Counted from the first letter of the stretch, positions 43,832 to 53,497 are shown. The stretch is DNA of 59,923 nt from an uncultured Alistipes sp. (GCA_945787505.1 CALZHC010000003.1:1-59923), one strand, 5' to 3'. The notes: a model not told the origin generated them from the sequence alone. Translations and numbers: made by a program.

Positions 43832-44651
43832 GTTTATCAAGTTTGCTGTAATAGCGTTTGTGTTCGGACTGGCTTTTGCGGCTTCGGTCTCCGCCCAGTC
43901 TTTGCCCATACATCCGGGGCTTGAGGGAACATCTGCGTTCCGCTCTGGAGAAAAACTTGAGTATATTATTCATTATAAGTGGCTTGGTATCAGAATGGAT
44001 GTCGGTACCGCGAAAGTAGAACTGCTAAATGGCGGTGAAAAAGACGGTCGACCTTTATATCATTCCAAGGTCTATGGTGCCACTTATCGGTTTTGGGATC
44101 ATTTCTTCAAGGTGAGGGATCTCTTCGAGTCTCGTTTTTTCGGGGATACAATCTCGCCCTCCTACTTTCACAGGGATATCAATGAGGGTGGCTACAAGAT
44201 TACTAATCACCACTATTGGAATTATGATGAAGGGGTGATCAATGCCAGAGTCTCGTATCCTTCCCGCAAGATTGACACTGTTCTTGTCGGAGATCGCAAT
44301 ACATTTGATATTGTCACGCTCTTCTATTACTCAAGGAATATCGATTTCGATGCTTTGGAGAAGGGAGTGAACTATCCTGTTAAATTTACGATTGATGAAG
44401 AGCTCTTTGATGTCTATTTCAGATTTATAGGCAGGGAGGAGGTGGAGGTTCCCACCAAGGGAAAGTTCAAGGCTATGAAGTTTGCTGCCAAGGTAATCGC
44501 TGGTGAGGTCTTCAAAGGAGATACAGAGATGATTATATGGGTCTCTGACGATCTGAACAGAGTCCCTTTGCTGTTTGAATCTGCCATAAGAGTGGGCAAG
44601 GTTTACGGCAGACTTGACAAATGGGAGAATCTTAAGTATGAACTCAAATGA
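43821..44651 (+). CDS. DUF3108 family exported protein
   Basis: A 276-residue protein with a signal sequence (ends SVSAQS) and the DUF3108 pattern FRSGEKLEYIIHYKWLGIRM then GTAKVELL, with YHSKVYGATYRFWDHFFKVR and the late VPTKGKFKAMKFAAKV. It is probably periplasmic or outer-membrane associated; its function is unknown. ATG 43821 lies inside the dnaB end, and its own end overlaps the RseC-like gene by 14 bases. Confidence 0.85.
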   Translation: MTFRFIKFAVIAFVFGLAFAASVSAQSLPIHPGLEGTSAFRSGEKLEYIIHYKWLGIRMDVGTAKVELLNGGEKDGRPLYHSKVYGATYRFWDHFFKVRDLFESRFFGDTISPSYFHRDINEGGYKITNHHYWNYDEGVINARVSYPSRKIDTVLVGDRNTFDIVTLFYYSRNIDFDALEKGVNYPVKFTIDEELFDVYFRFIGREEVEVPTKGKFKAMKFAAKVIAGEVFKGDTEMIIWVSDDLNRVPLLFESAIRVGKVYGRLDKWENLKYELK

Positions 44652-45057
44652 TAATTATTGCCATCAGGGCGTTATAGTAGGTATGGACAGAGGGTGGATT
44701 GATGTGGAAATCCGTCCTGAGTCAGCGTGTGCAGGCTGTCATGCCAAGGGTATATGCGGCTCTTCGGAGAGTAAAACCAGAATCGTCAGGGCGCTTCCTC
44801 AGATTGGTTTCAGTGTAGGGGAGAGGGTTAACGTAGTCATAACCCGTTCTATGGGGTTGAGGGCTGTGCTCCTTGCTTATGTAATTCCGTTGTCAATTTT
44901 AACAATTTTATTACTACTTTTGTCTTCTGTTATCCCTAGTGAGGTTGTTGTAGGGGGCATTGTATTGGCCGCTTTGGCTGTATATCTTCTTATTCTCTTC
45001 ATATTCAGGGATAAAACTAATTCCAAATTTGTTTTTAAAGTAGAAAAACTTCATTAA
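44638..45057 (+). CDS. RseC/MucC-like protein linked to the Rnf complex
   Basis: A 139-residue protein with a Cys cluster (CAGCHAKGICG) in the first 40 residues and two membrane helices (about residues 80-125). In Proteobacteria RseC relates to SoxR reduction and sigma-E control; in Bacteroidota a homologue commonly precedes rnfB, as here, one base away. A role in redox coupling or assembly of Rnf is inference. ATG 44638 overlaps the DUF3108 gene end. Confidence 0.82.
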   Translation: MNSNDNYCHQGVIVGMDRGWIDVEIRPESACAGCHAKGICGSSESKTRIVRALPQIGFSVGERVNVVITRSMGLRAVLLAYVIPLSILTILLLLLSSVIPSEVVVGGIVLAALAVYLLILFIFRDKTNSKFVFKVEKLH

Positions 45058-45058
45058 G

Positions 45059-45904
45059 ATGACAGCTGCTTTTTTATACACAATCCTTGTTCTGGGAGGG
45101 CTGGGACTGGTTCTGGCAATAGTTCTGTTCGTAGTTGCCAATAAATTCAAAGTGGAAGAGGACCCACGAATTGATATTATCGAATCTGTAATGCCTGGGG
45201 CGAACTGTGGCGGTTGTGGCTTTGCCGGTTGCCGTGCTTTTGCAGAGGCTTGTGTCAAGTCCGGTAATCTCGATGGCAAATTCTGCCCTGTGGGCGGAAA
45301 TGCAGTTATGTCCAAAGTCGCATCCAATTTAGGTGTTGTGTTACAGGAGAAGGCTCCAATGGTGGCAGTCGTCAGATGCCATGGTACATGCGATAACCGT
45401 CCTACTACCAATATCTACAATGGATCGCCATCATGCAGAATAATCTCTTCGCTTTATTCCGGTGAGACTGGATGCAAGTGGGGCTGTCTGGGAGGTGGAG
45501 ATTGTGAAAGGGCCTGTAAGTTCGGAGCTATCAAGATCAACAAGAGAAGCGGTCTGCCGGAGGTGGACCAAGATAAATGTACCGCCTGCGGGGCGTGTGT
45601 GAAGGCCTGTCCCAAATCTGTAATCGAGCTTCGCAACAAGGGGCCCAAGAACCGCAGGGTATTTGTCAGTTGCGTAAATCAGGAGAAGGGGGCGACGGCA
45701 CGTAAGGCGTGTGCAGTTGCATGTATCGGCTGCCGCAAATGCGAAAAGGTATGTCCTTTCGGTGCAATTACAGTGCAGAACAACCTCTCTTATATCGACT
45801 TCAACAAGTGCAGACTTTGCCGCAAGTGCGTGGATGAGTGTCCTACGAATGCCATCTGGGCCGTGAATTTCCCGGTCAAAGTTCCTCAACAGAATAACGA
45901 ATAA
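45059..45904 (+). CDS. rnfB: Rnf electron-transport complex subunit RnfB
   Basis: A 281-residue iron-sulfur subunit. One N-terminal membrane helix is followed by the CGGCGFAGCRAFAEAC cluster region and several ferredoxin CxxCxxCxxxCP groups (CTACGACVKACP, CIGCRKCEKVCP, CRLCRKCVDECP). It passes electrons from ferredoxin to the rest of the complex. Confidence 0.95.
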   Translation: MTAAFLYTILVLGGLGLVLAIVLFVVANKFKVEEDPRIDIIESVMPGANCGGCGFAGCRAFAEACVKSGNLDGKFCPVGGNAVMSKVASNLGVVLQEKAPMVAVVRCHGTCDNRPTTNIYNGSPSCRIISSLYSGETGCKWGCLGGGDCERACKFGAIKINKRSGLPEVDQDKCTACGACVKACPKSVIELRNKGPKNRRVFVSCVNQEKGATARKACAVACIGCRKCEKVCPFGAITVQNNLSYIDFNKCRLCRKCVDECPTNAIWAVNFPVKVPQQNNE

Positions 45905-45914
45905 AACCAGGGAT

Positions 45915-47246
45915 ATGAAAAAGACATTTTCAATGGGTGGTATCCACCCTCATGACAAAAAGATTTCTGCCGAGTCGGCAATTGAACGTTTCCCTGTTCT
46001 ATCCAAGGCTTATATATCTATGTCCCAGCATATAGGGGCGCCTGCAACTCCTATTGTCCAGAAGGGGGACAAGGTACTGACCGGTCAACTGATAGCCACC
46101 TCTTCGGGATTTATCTCTGCCAATATCCACTCTTCGGTTTCCGGTACTGTCTCTGCTATAGAACCATATCCGGATATTGCCGGCAATCCGGTGATGCATA
46201 TCATAATTGATGTAGAGGGTGATCAATGGGACGAGAGTATCGACAGGTCTGAAGAGATTGTCAGGGATATCAAACTCACTCCTCAGGAGATTCTCAAGAG
46301 GATTGCAGATTGCGGTGTGATAGGAATGGGCGGTGCCTCTTTTCCTACACATGTAAAACTTTCCCCTCCACCGGGCAAAAAGGCGGAGATTCTGATTATT
46401 AACGGAGTCGAGTGTGAGCCTTATATTACATCCGACTATAGGATCATGGTTGAGAGACCTGAAGAGATTCTTATAGGAGCACGGATTATGATGAAGGCCC
46501 TTGGTGTTTCAGAGGGATATATAGGTATAGAGGTCAATAAACCAAAGGCAATAGATGTCATGAAATCCTTCTCGGCTTCATACCCCGAAATTAAAGTGGT
46601 ACCGCTAAAGAAAAAATATCCACAGGGTGGTGAAAAGCAGCTGATCGATGCCGTTACAGGAAGAAAGGTCCCCTCTATGGGACTTCCTATTGATACGGGT
46701 GTAGTGGTACAGAACTGTGCTACTGCTCTGGCTGTTTATGAGGCTGTCCAGAAGAACAAACCCCTTTTCGAGGGTGTGGTCACTGTGACAGGTGATTGCA
46801 CTGAGCAGCAGAGAAATTTCCTTCTGAGGGTAGGAACACCTATTGATGCTTTGCTCAACTCTGTTGGACGGCTTCCCAAGGATGCTGCAAAGCTCATAAG
46901 CGGAGGTCCGATGATGGGCAAGGCTGTCTCCAATATATCTGCCGCTACCGTCAAGAGCACCTCCTCGCTGCTGGTACTCACCAGTGAACAGACTTTGCGA
47001 AAAGAGGAGGGAGAGTGTATCAGATGTGCAAAGTGCGCTGATGCCTGTCCTATGGGACTGGAACCTTTCCTTCTAAACAAACTCGCCCGTGCCGGCAGAT
47101 ATGCAGATCTGGAGAGGGAGAGGGTATATGACTGTATCGAATGTGGATGCTGTATGTATACCTGTCCGGCAAATATTCCTCTGCTGGATTATATCAGAAT
47201 ATCCAAGGCTGATGTGTTGAAAATTTTAAGAAGCAGGCCGAAATAA
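45915..47246 (+). CDS. rnfC: Rnf electron-transport complex subunit RnfC
   Basis: A 443-residue peripheral subunit with the NAD(H)/flavin-binding region (GMGGASFPTHVKL, INGVECEPYITSDYR) and two C-terminal 4Fe-4S groups (CIRCAKCADACP, CIECGCCMYTCP). It is the NAD site of the ferredoxin:NAD oxidoreductase. Confidence 0.96.
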   Translation: MKKTFSMGGIHPHDKKISAESAIERFPVLSKAYISMSQHIGAPATPIVQKGDKVLTGQLIATSSGFISANIHSSVSGTVSAIEPYPDIAGNPVMHIIIDVEGDQWDESIDRSEEIVRDIKLTPQEILKRIADCGVIGMGGASFPTHVKLSPPPGKKAEILIINGVECEPYITSDYRIMVERPEEILIGARIMMKALGVSEGYIGIEVNKPKAIDVMKSFSASYPEIKVVPLKKKYPQGGEKQLIDAVTGRKVPSMGLPIDTGVVVQNCATALAVYEAVQKNKPLFEGVVTVTGDCTEQQRNFLLRVGTPIDALLNSVGRLPKDAAKLISGGPMMGKAVSNISAATVKSTSSLLVLTSEQTLRKEEGECIRCAKCADACPMGLEPFLLNKLARAGRYADLERERVYDCIECGCCMYTCPANIPLLDYIRISKADVLKILRSRPK

Positions 47247-47261
47247 TAAAATATAGGAAAT

Positions 47262-48254
47262 ATGAGAAAACTACTGGTTTCACCGGCTCCCCACATTCAC
47301 GGGAATGAGAGTACCCGTAAGATTATGAGAGATGTGTTGATCGCCCTCTCTCCTTCGCTTGTGGTCTCGCTCTACTTCTTCGGAGTATCGGCTATCGAAC
47401 TTGTTCTTGTCGGAGCTTTAGCTTGTGTCTCTGTCGAGTATGTCATCCAAAAATATCTGATGAAGGTAAAGCCTACCATCAATGACCTTTCGGCCGCTGT
47501 TACAGGTGTCCTTCTTGCCTTGAACCTCCCGCCCAGCGCTCCATGGTGGGTGATGCTGATTGGCTCTGTCGTGGCTATTGGAGTGGCAAAGATGTCTTTC
47601 GGTGGTTTGGGACACAATATTTTCAATCCGGCTCTGGTCGGCAGAGTGTTCCTTCTGATCTCTTTTCCTGCGATTATGACCGACTGGTCAATTCCTGACT
47701 CATGGTTCAGGGATGGAGTAGATGCTGCATCGGGTGCCACACCCCTCTCTCTCATCAAGGAGGGCCTCTCCTCAGGTATGACTCTGGAGCAGATTCAGGC
47801 ACAGAATCCGAACCTGTCATATATGCATATGCTCTTTTTCAAGACCGGAGGTTCTGTCGGTGAAGTTTCTGCAATTGCCCTTATTTTGGGATTCATCTAC
47901 CTCCTTGTCAGAAAAGTCATAAGACCCCATATCACACTCTCAATCCTTGTAACCATTGCTGTGGTCTCAGGTATCTTCTCTCTGTGTGATCCCCAGCAGT
48001 TTACAGATCCTGCATTCAATATTCTTACAGGAGGTGTTCTCATCGGCTCCATCTTTATGGCGACCGATTATGTCACCTCTCCTATGAGTACCAGGGGAAT
48101 GGTGATATATGGTGTCGGAATCGGCTTTATAACTGTAATGATTCGTTATTTCGGTTCCTATCCCGAAGGGATATCCTTCGCTATCCTTATTATGAACTCT
48201 TTTGTTCCATTGTTGAATAAATATGTCAAACCTAAAAGGTTTGGAAGGAGGTAG
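47262..48254 (+). CDS. rnfD: Rnf electron-transport complex subunit RnfD
   Basis: A 330-residue membrane subunit with covalently bound FMN. The flavinylation motif SGATPLSL lies in the loop DAASGATPLSLIKEG. The start SPAPHIHGNESTRKIM is typical. The gene follows rnfC by 15 bases. Confidence 0.95.
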   Translation: MRKLLVSPAPHIHGNESTRKIMRDVLIALSPSLVVSLYFFGVSAIELVLVGALACVSVEYVIQKYLMKVKPTINDLSAAVTGVLLALNLPPSAPWWVMLIGSVVAIGVAKMSFGGLGHNIFNPALVGRVFLLISFPAIMTDWSIPDSWFRDGVDAASGATPLSLIKEGLSSGMTLEQIQAQNPNLSYMHMLFFKTGGSVGEVSAIALILGFIYLLVRKVIRPHITLSILVTIAVVSGIFSLCDPQQFTDPAFNILTGGVLIGSIFMATDYVTSPMSTRGMVIYGVGIGFITVMIRYFGSYPEGISFAILIMNSFVPLLNKYVKPKRFGRR

Positions 48255-48256
48255 CT

Positions 48257-48844
48257 ATGGCCAAACAATCCACATTTCTCAATATGACCCTCTGTCTGGG
48301 TATTGTTACAATTGTGTGTGCGGCTCTTTTGGGTGCCGTGAATATTCTTACGGCTGATGCTATCGCACAGGCTGCCGTTGCCAAGACGGAACAGGCGATC
48401 TCTGCGGTTGTACCGGCTTTTGACAACCGTCCTGCATCGGATAGGATGACACTCTCTCTTGAAGGTGAGTCTTTGGCTGTATATCCTGCAAAGCAAGGCG
48501 ATAATCCTGTCGGATATGCTGTTGAGGTCTCTACTTCTAAAGGTTTCGGTGGAACCATAAAGCTTATGGTCGGTTTCGATCCTGACGGAAATATAACGGG
48601 GACTTCTGTCATTTCCCACTCTGAGACTCCGGGGCTGGGCTCAAAGATGACCGAACAGAAATTTTACGGACAGTTCGTAGGAAAGAATCCGGCTTCCTTC
48701 CGACTCTCTGTTAAGAAGGATGGCGGTGATATTGATGCGATAACAGCATCTACCATTACATCGAGAGCTTATGCCGATGCCCTTTCCAAAGCATACAGGG
48801 CTTTCCAAAATATAAAGTCTAACCAAAATCAATCCGAAAAATGA
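48257..48844 (+). CDS. rnfG: Rnf electron-transport complex subunit RnfG
   Basis: A 195-residue subunit with one N-terminal membrane helix and a periplasmic FMN domain. HSETPGLGSKM and the flavinylation-type segment DAITASTITSRAYADAL are present; the usual S/T-G-A-T reads T-A-S-T here. Its end overlaps rnfE by four bases. Confidence 0.93.
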   Translation: MAKQSTFLNMTLCLGIVTIVCAALLGAVNILTADAIAQAAVAKTEQAISAVVPAFDNRPASDRMTLSLEGESLAVYPAKQGDNPVGYAVEVSTSKGFGGTIKLMVGFDPDGNITGTSVISHSETPGLGSKMTEQKFYGQFVGKNPASFRLSVKKDGGDIDAITASTITSRAYADALSKAYRAFQNIKSNQNQSEK

Positions 48845-49428
48845 GCAGATTGTCTATTATAACAAAAGGAATTATCAAGGAGAATCCTACATTTGTCCTT
48901 GTATTGGGTATGTGTCCAACTCTTGGAACTACCACTTCTGCCATTAATGGTATGGGAATGGGACTTGCCACCACTTTTGTCCTGATCCTTTCAAATGTTG
49001 TCATTTCTTTGGTAGCCGGTCTTATTCCGGCAAAGGTGAGGATACCTTCCTACATTGTTATTATTGCATCGTTTGTAACACTGCTTCAGCTTCTTATGCA
49101 GGCTTTCCTACCTTCGTTGTATGAAACATTGGGTCTCTTTATCCCTCTGATTGTAGTGAACTGTATCGTGTTGGGACGTGCTGAGGCTTTTGCAAACAAG
49201 AACAACGCCCTCGATTCGGCTCTCGACGGTATAGGTATCGGGCTGGGCTTTACCCTTTCACTTACAATCATAGGGCTTGTCAGAGAACTGCTCGGGAATC
49301 TCTCGATTTTCGATATGAAGATCTTTAACGGTGACGGTGCACTGGCTTTCGTACTTGCACCGGGTGCTTTCATAGTCCTTGGTTACCTTATGGTTCTTTT
49401 CAGAAAGTTAACAGAAAGAATGAAATAG
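48841..49428 (+). CDS. rnfE: Rnf electron-transport complex subunit RnfE
   Basis: A 195-residue, six-helix membrane subunit related to RnfA. IIKENPTFVLVLGMCPTLGT and GLFIPLIVVNCIVLGRAEAF are diagnostic. Confidence 0.95.
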   Translation: MSRLSIITKGIIKENPTFVLVLGMCPTLGTTTSAINGMGMGLATTFVLILSNVVISLVAGLIPAKVRIPSYIVIIASFVTLLQLLMQAFLPSLYETLGLFIPLIVVNCIVLGRAEAFANKNNALDSALDGIGIGLGFTLSLTIIGLVRELLGNLSIFDMKIFNGDGALAFVLAPGAFIVLGYLMVLFRKLTERMK

Positions 49429-49429
49429 T

Positions 49430-50029
49430 ATGGAAATCCTTATTATAGTTATTTCAGCAGTCTTTGTAAACAATATACTGCTTTCACAGTTCTTGGGGAT
49501 ATGCCCCTTCTTAGGAGTCTCTAACAAAGTGAGTACGGCTCTGGGCATGTCGGCAGCGGTTATGTTCGTGATGGCGCTTTCGACCATGGTTACATACCTT
49601 CTCCAGCATTATGTGCTTGTTCCTCTTGGAATAGAGTATATGCAGACCATCTCTTTCATTCTGGTTATTGCAGCTTTGGTCCAGATGGTGGAGATTGTTT
49701 TGAAAAAGATTTCGCCTGCTCTTTATCAGGCTCTGGGAATTTTCCTTCCTCTAATTACTACCAACTGTGCTGTTTTGGGCGTTGCTATTATGGTGGTCAC
49801 AAAGGAGTTTACATTCGGCTCTGAAGCTCATATTTTGAATATGGGAGAGTCAGTGGTCTATGCGCTTGCAAGTGCCTTTGGTTTCGGTCTGGCAATGGTG
49901 ATTTTTGCCGGTATAAGGGAGCAACTCGAAATAGTAGGCGTTCCTGCATCGTTCAAAGGTATTCCTATCGCTTTGATTACGGCCGGTATTCTGGCGATGG
50001 CATTTATGGGATTCAGTGGATTAGTTTAA
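49430..50029 (+). CDS. rnfA: Rnf electron-transport complex subunit RnfA
   Basis: A 199-residue, six-helix membrane subunit: NNILLSQFLGICPFLGVSNK and LGIFLPLITTNCAVLGVA match. It closes the order B-C-D-G-E-A. The whole complex couples ferredoxin:NAD electron transfer to Na+ or H+ movement. Confidence 0.96.
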   Translation: MEILIIVISAVFVNNILLSQFLGICPFLGVSNKVSTALGMSAAVMFVMALSTMVTYLLQHYVLVPLGIEYMQTISFILVIAALVQMVEIVLKKISPALYQALGIFLPLITTNCAVLGVAIMVVTKEFTFGSEAHILNMGESVVYALASAFGFGLAMVIFAGIREQLEIVGVPASFKGIPIALITAGILAMAFMGFSGLV

Positions 50030-50039
50030 ATATTTATCA

Positions 50040-50318
50040 ATGGGCAATCAGAAAATTACTGAAATCGAGCGTTTGATCGCTCAAGGACATCTCGACAAGG
50101 CTCGGGAGGATTTACAGGCTCTTCTCGCTAAAGAACCTGACAATTCATCTGCATGGTTCCTTCTCGGAGGAATCTATAGAAGGATGGAAATGTGGGGAGA
50201 GGCCATCAACGCATATAACAAGTCTAAACTGCTGGACCCTTGTGGTCCTGCAGCGGCAGCAGTGGAATCAATATATGATATTCTCAGATTTGTGAATACG
50301 GATCTTATGAATCCTTGA
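50040..50318 (+). CDS. Small TPR protein at the end of the rnf operon
   Basis: A 92-residue soluble protein with about two tetratricopeptide repeats (ARLDKA-type GHLDKAREDLQALLAKEPDN and AWFLLGGIYRRMEMWGEAIN). It follows rnfA by 10 bases, so it is probably co-expressed; a similar small TPR gene after rnfA is seen in other Bacteroidota. A role in Rnf assembly is possible but unproven. Its 3' end overlaps the convergent methyltransferase gene by 14 bases. Confidence 0.8.
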   Translation: MGNQKITEIERLIAQGHLDKAREDLQALLAKEPDNSSAWFLLGGIYRRMEMWGEAINAYNKSKLLDPCGPAAAAVESIYDILRFVNTDLMNP

Positions 50319-50859
50319 TCGGGAATAGCGAAGCGATGTTATAGAGTACTATCCCCAGCGCCACTGAAACATTCAGGGAGTGTTTGGTGCCATATTGGGG
50401 GATCTCAATAACCCAATCGCTCATGTTCACTGCATTCTGGTCTACGCCGTGTACTTCATTACCGAGTATTACGGCGTATTTTTCGTCATGTATCTCCCTT
50501 TTTCGGGATATAAAGCTGTCAAGGGTGACAGAATCTTCAGCTTGTTCCACGCTGAGTATGGTATATCCCTGCTCTTTCAGGTGAGCCACTGCATCTGTTG
50601 TCTTCTCGAAGTATCTCCACTCTACGGAAAATTCTGCTCCTAGAGCAGATTTGTGCACCTGGGCAGCCGGTTCAGTGGAGGAGATACCACAAAGGATTAT
50701 TCTCTCTATTCTGAAGGCATCAGCAGTCCTGAATGCGGAACCTATATTGTGTCGGCTTCTAATATTATCCAAAACTACGGTTACAGGACGCTTTTCCAAC
50801 TCCTTATACTCGTCAAGTGCTGGTCTTCCCAACTCATTGTTTAATAATTTTCTGAACAT
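50305..50859 (-). CDS. TrmH/SpoU-family RNA methyltransferase
   Basis: A 184-residue SPOUT-fold 2'-O-ribose methyltransferase. [20 protein letters not shown] carries the catalytic N and R, and [17 protein letters not shown] and [20 protein letters not shown] form the trefoil knot that binds S-adenosylmethionine. There is no N-terminal substrate-binding domain, so the RNA target is open. It is divergent from glyA. Confidence 0.88.
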   Translation of the reverse strand: MFRKLLNNELGRPALDEYKELEKRPVTVVLDNIRSRHNIGSAFRTADAFRIERIILCGISSTEPAAQVHKSALGAEFSVEWRYFEKTTDAVAHLKEQGYTILSVEQAEDSVTLDSFISRKREIHDEKYAVILGNEVHGVDQNAVNMSDWVIEIPQYGTKHSLNVSVALGIVLYNIASLFPIKDS

Positions 50860-50900
50860 TTGATTGTTTAGCGATTATTTTTTGTAACTTCGCAAAGTTA
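50859..50900. promoter_or_regulatory. Symmetric divergent promoter between methyltransferase and glyA
   Basis: The palindrome taacttcgcaaagtta (50885-50900) holds a -7 box on each strand: minus TAACTTTG (50893-50900) with TTTG at 50920-50923 exactly 19 bases away, and plus TAACTTCG (50885-50892) with TTTG at 50859-50862, 22 bases away. The plus box has one mismatch. Each start codon is about 27-30 bases from its expected transcription start. Confidence 0.65.
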
Positions 50901-50927
50901 TTCACCGAATTGACAATATCAAAAAAT

Positions 50928-52208
50928 ATGAAAAAAGATTTACAAATAGCAGAACTTATCAAAAAAGAGGAAAACCGTCAGCTTCATGGTATCGAACTGA
51001 TTGCCTCTGAGAACTTTGTTTCGGACAATGTAATGGAGGCTCTGGGTTCTTGCCTTACAAACAAATATGCTGAAGGCTATCCCGGTGCACGCTACTATGG
51101 CGGATGTGAAGTGGTAGACCAGGTTGAACAGCTTGCAATCGACAGACTTAAAGAGATCTTCGGTGCAGAATATGCCAATGTTCAGCCTCACTCTGGCGCT
51201 CAGGCCAACATGGCTGTATTTCAGGCTTGTTTGAAGCCCGGAGATACATTCATGGGTCTTGATTTGGCTCATGGTGGACACCTCACACATGGTTCTCCCG
51301 TCAATATGTCTGGTATGGTTTATCATCCCGTTGCTTACAAGCTTAACGAAGAGACCGGACTCGTTGACTACGATGAAATGGAAAGAATCGCTCTCGAGTG
51401 CAAACCCAAGCTTATCGTAGGTGGTGCCTCTGCATACTCTCGTGAATGGGATTGGGCTCGAATGAGATCAATCGCAGACAAAGTAGGTGCCATCTTCATG
51501 GTAGATATGGCTCACCCTGCAGGTCTTATTGCGGCAGGTCTCCTCGATAATCCTGTTAAGTATGCTCATATCGTTACCTCTACCACACACAAGACCCTTC
51601 GTGGTCCAAGAGGTGGTATCATCCTCATTGGTAAGGACTTCGATAATCCTTGGGGACTCAAGACTCCTAAGGGTGAAATCAAGAAGATGTCAGCAATCAT
51701 CAACTCGGCTGTATTCCCCGGAATCCAGGGTGGTCCTCTGGAACACTGTATTGCAGCTAAAGCTGTCGCTTTCTATGAAGCTCTCCAGCCTGAGTTCAAG
51801 GAATATCAGCTTCAGGTCAAGAAGAATGCTGCTGCAATGGCAAAAGCTTTCATGGATAGGGGTTACAAGATCGTTTCTAACGGTACAGACAATCATGTAA
51901 TGTTGATCGACCTTCGCTCTAAGTTCCCTGAACTTACCGGAAAACTTGCTGAAAAGACCCTCGTAAGGGCAGACATCACCCTCAACAAGAATATGGTTCC
52001 TTTCGATAGCCGTACTCCTTTCACAACATCCGGTATCCGTGTAGGTACTCCTGCCGTTACTTCAAGAGGTCTTGTTGAAAAAGATATGGAAACTATCGTA
52101 GAACTCGTTGACAAGGTTCTCAGCAACATTGACAACGAAGCTGTTATTGAAGAGGTAAGGACAGCAGCCCGCTCACTTATGGCAGGCCGTCCTCTTAACA
52201 TCTGGTAG
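50928..52208 (+). CDS. glyA: Serine hydroxymethyltransferase
   Basis: A 426-residue PLP enzyme that interconverts serine and glycine with tetrahydrofolate. [41 protein letters not shown] and the PLP lysine in [14 protein letters not shown] are intact. ATG 50928 is chosen: an in-frame TTG at 50910 lies close to the expected transcript start. Confidence 0.98.
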   Translation: MKKDLQIAELIKKEENRQLHGIELIASENFVSDNVMEALGSCLTNKYAEGYPGARYYGGCEVVDQVEQLAIDRLKEIFGAEYANVQPHSGAQANMAVFQACLKPGDTFMGLDLAHGGHLTHGSPVNMSGMVYHPVAYKLNEETGLVDYDEMERIALECKPKLIVGGASAYSREWDWARMRSIADKVGAIFMVDMAHPAGLIAAGLLDNPVKYAHIVTSTTHKTLRGPRGGIILIGKDFDNPWGLKTPKGEIKKMSAIINSAVFPGIQGGPLEHCIAAKAVAFYEALQPEFKEYQLQVKKNAAAMAKAFMDRGYKIVSNGTDNHVMLIDLRSKFPELTGKLAEKTLVRADITLNKNMVPFDSRTPFTTSGIRVGTPAVTSRGLVEKDMETIVELVDKVLSNIDNEAVIEEVRTAARSLMAGRPLNIW

Positions 52209-52231
52209 CATTTTATAAATAATATCATTTC

Positions 52232-52272
52232 CCGGTCGGTAAATAGTTTCTGATTTACCGGCCTTTTTTTTT
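52232..52272 (+). terminator. Terminator after glyA
   Basis: The stem cggtaaat/atttaccg with flanking gg/cc pairs and an eight-base loop is followed by nine T. Its position between convergent genes allows use from both sides. Confidence 0.85.
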
Positions 52273-52289
52273 GAGATTATTTTTTGAGA

Positions 52290-53480
52290 TTATTTGAACA
52301 TTCTGATGTTCAGATAGACAACCAGGACAACGATTGCAAGCAGCATAAGGTTGTAAAGTATTGTCAGTGGAATGTTTACAGGGTGCTCCTTTTCCGTGTA
52401 AGGGTTGTTCCCGTCTGAACATCTTGCGAAGGCATTCGAATAGATTACTGTCTGCTCGGGAAAATATGCAGTGAATCTTATGTAGGGTTCATCAGGTGCC
52501 ATGATGTGGTAGAGGGTATTGGAGCATGTGCTTCGTGCGACTCTCCTTCCTTGCTGTGTTATTGCTACTATTGAGTCTGCCGCCCTTTCGAACTTGATGT
52601 GGAGAGTGTCGTTATCCGCTCCGATTCCTATTACTTTCGGAACTCTCATGTTCTCCTCTATCTTGGTTTTGTGGTCTCCTTCACCGAAGTCAGGGGTGCT
52701 CATTGTGTAAAAGTTCCCATCTATGAGACACTTTTTAATATCCTTGTAGTATGGGGTTGGGGTGTTCAGGAAAGACGATCTTCTTGCCATGCTCCATGAA
52801 TCTTTGGAGTTGTGGTTATCATCATTGATAAGATTGTGGACATAAATACCGGAACTGAGCGCCTCGTCCCAGTAGTGCAGTGTCGTATTATCATTGCTCT
52901 GACCCTCTATGAGTCTGTAGCCTGTAACTTTGGTTAGTGTTCCAGGCAGCATTCCAAGTGTCCTGTCGGGATGGTTGAATGCAATGATATCGCATCCTTT
53001 CTTTGCAAGCAGGTCTATCATGAACTGTTTCTGTGATGTGAGTACAGGAAGCAGATGGTCGAAGGGTAACACCTCCTCCGCGCCGATTACAAGCTTATGG
53101 TACTTCAGTATATTGTAGCCGTGTTCATACTCATTTATCTGCAGAAGAGGATCTTCTGGATGGGTGGTAAGTGCATTATGGTTCGAGAAACCAACGATTT
53201 CGTACCCCAGTTCACGATAGTCTGCCAGTACAGTTTCGGGGTAGTATGGACATTCGTTTATTCCTTTGTCAACCTTTGTGTGGGTATGGAGAACACTCCG
53301 TTTCCATCCGTATGCCGGATCGTAGTTGGAATAGGGGTTGTAAATTTTCTCTCCGGAGAAAGGTGCCGGGGCGCTGAAATTGTAGACAGGTGAAACACCT
53401 GTGAGTGCAATAGCGGTGATTATCACTGAGATGAGTACAACGATGGCTTTCAGTATAATGGTTGCTGTTTTTCTTATCAT
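52290..53480 (-). CDS. Membrane-anchored PHP-domain protein
   Basis: A 396-residue protein with an N-terminal membrane segment (about residues 10-28) and a C-terminal one (LTILYNLMLLAIVVLVVYLN). Between them is a PHP-type metal-dependent hydrolase domain: SVLHTHTKVDKG (HxHT motif), VGFSNHNALTTHPED, FNHPDRTLG and a late NDDNH. The rest after about residue 250 is beta-rich. The domain should face one side of the membrane; which one, and the phosphoester substrate, are unknown. ATG 53480 is chosen from the promoter position (-7 box at 53498-53505); longer starts overlap glmS. Confidence 0.78.
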   Translation of the reverse strand: MIRKTATIILKAIVVLISVIITAIALTGVSPVYNFSAPAPFSGEKIYNPYSNYDPAYGWKRSVLHTHTKVDKGINECPYYPETVLADYRELGYEIVGFSNHNALTTHPEDPLLQINEYEHGYNILKYHKLVIGAEEVLPFDHLLPVLTSQKQFMIDLLAKKGCDIIAFNHPDRTLGMLPGTLTKVTGYRLIEGQSNDNTTLHYWDEALSSGIYVHNLINDDNHNSKDSWSMARRSSFLNTPTPYYKDIKKCLIDGNFYTMSTPDFGEGDHKTKIEENMRVPKVIGIGADNDTLHIKFERAADSIVAITQQGRRVARSTCSNTLYHIMAPDEPYIRFTAYFPEQTVIYSNAFARCSDGNNPYTEKEHPVNIPLTILYNLMLLAIVVLVVYLNIRMFK

Positions 53481-53497
53481 GAACTCTTTTTTTTTAG

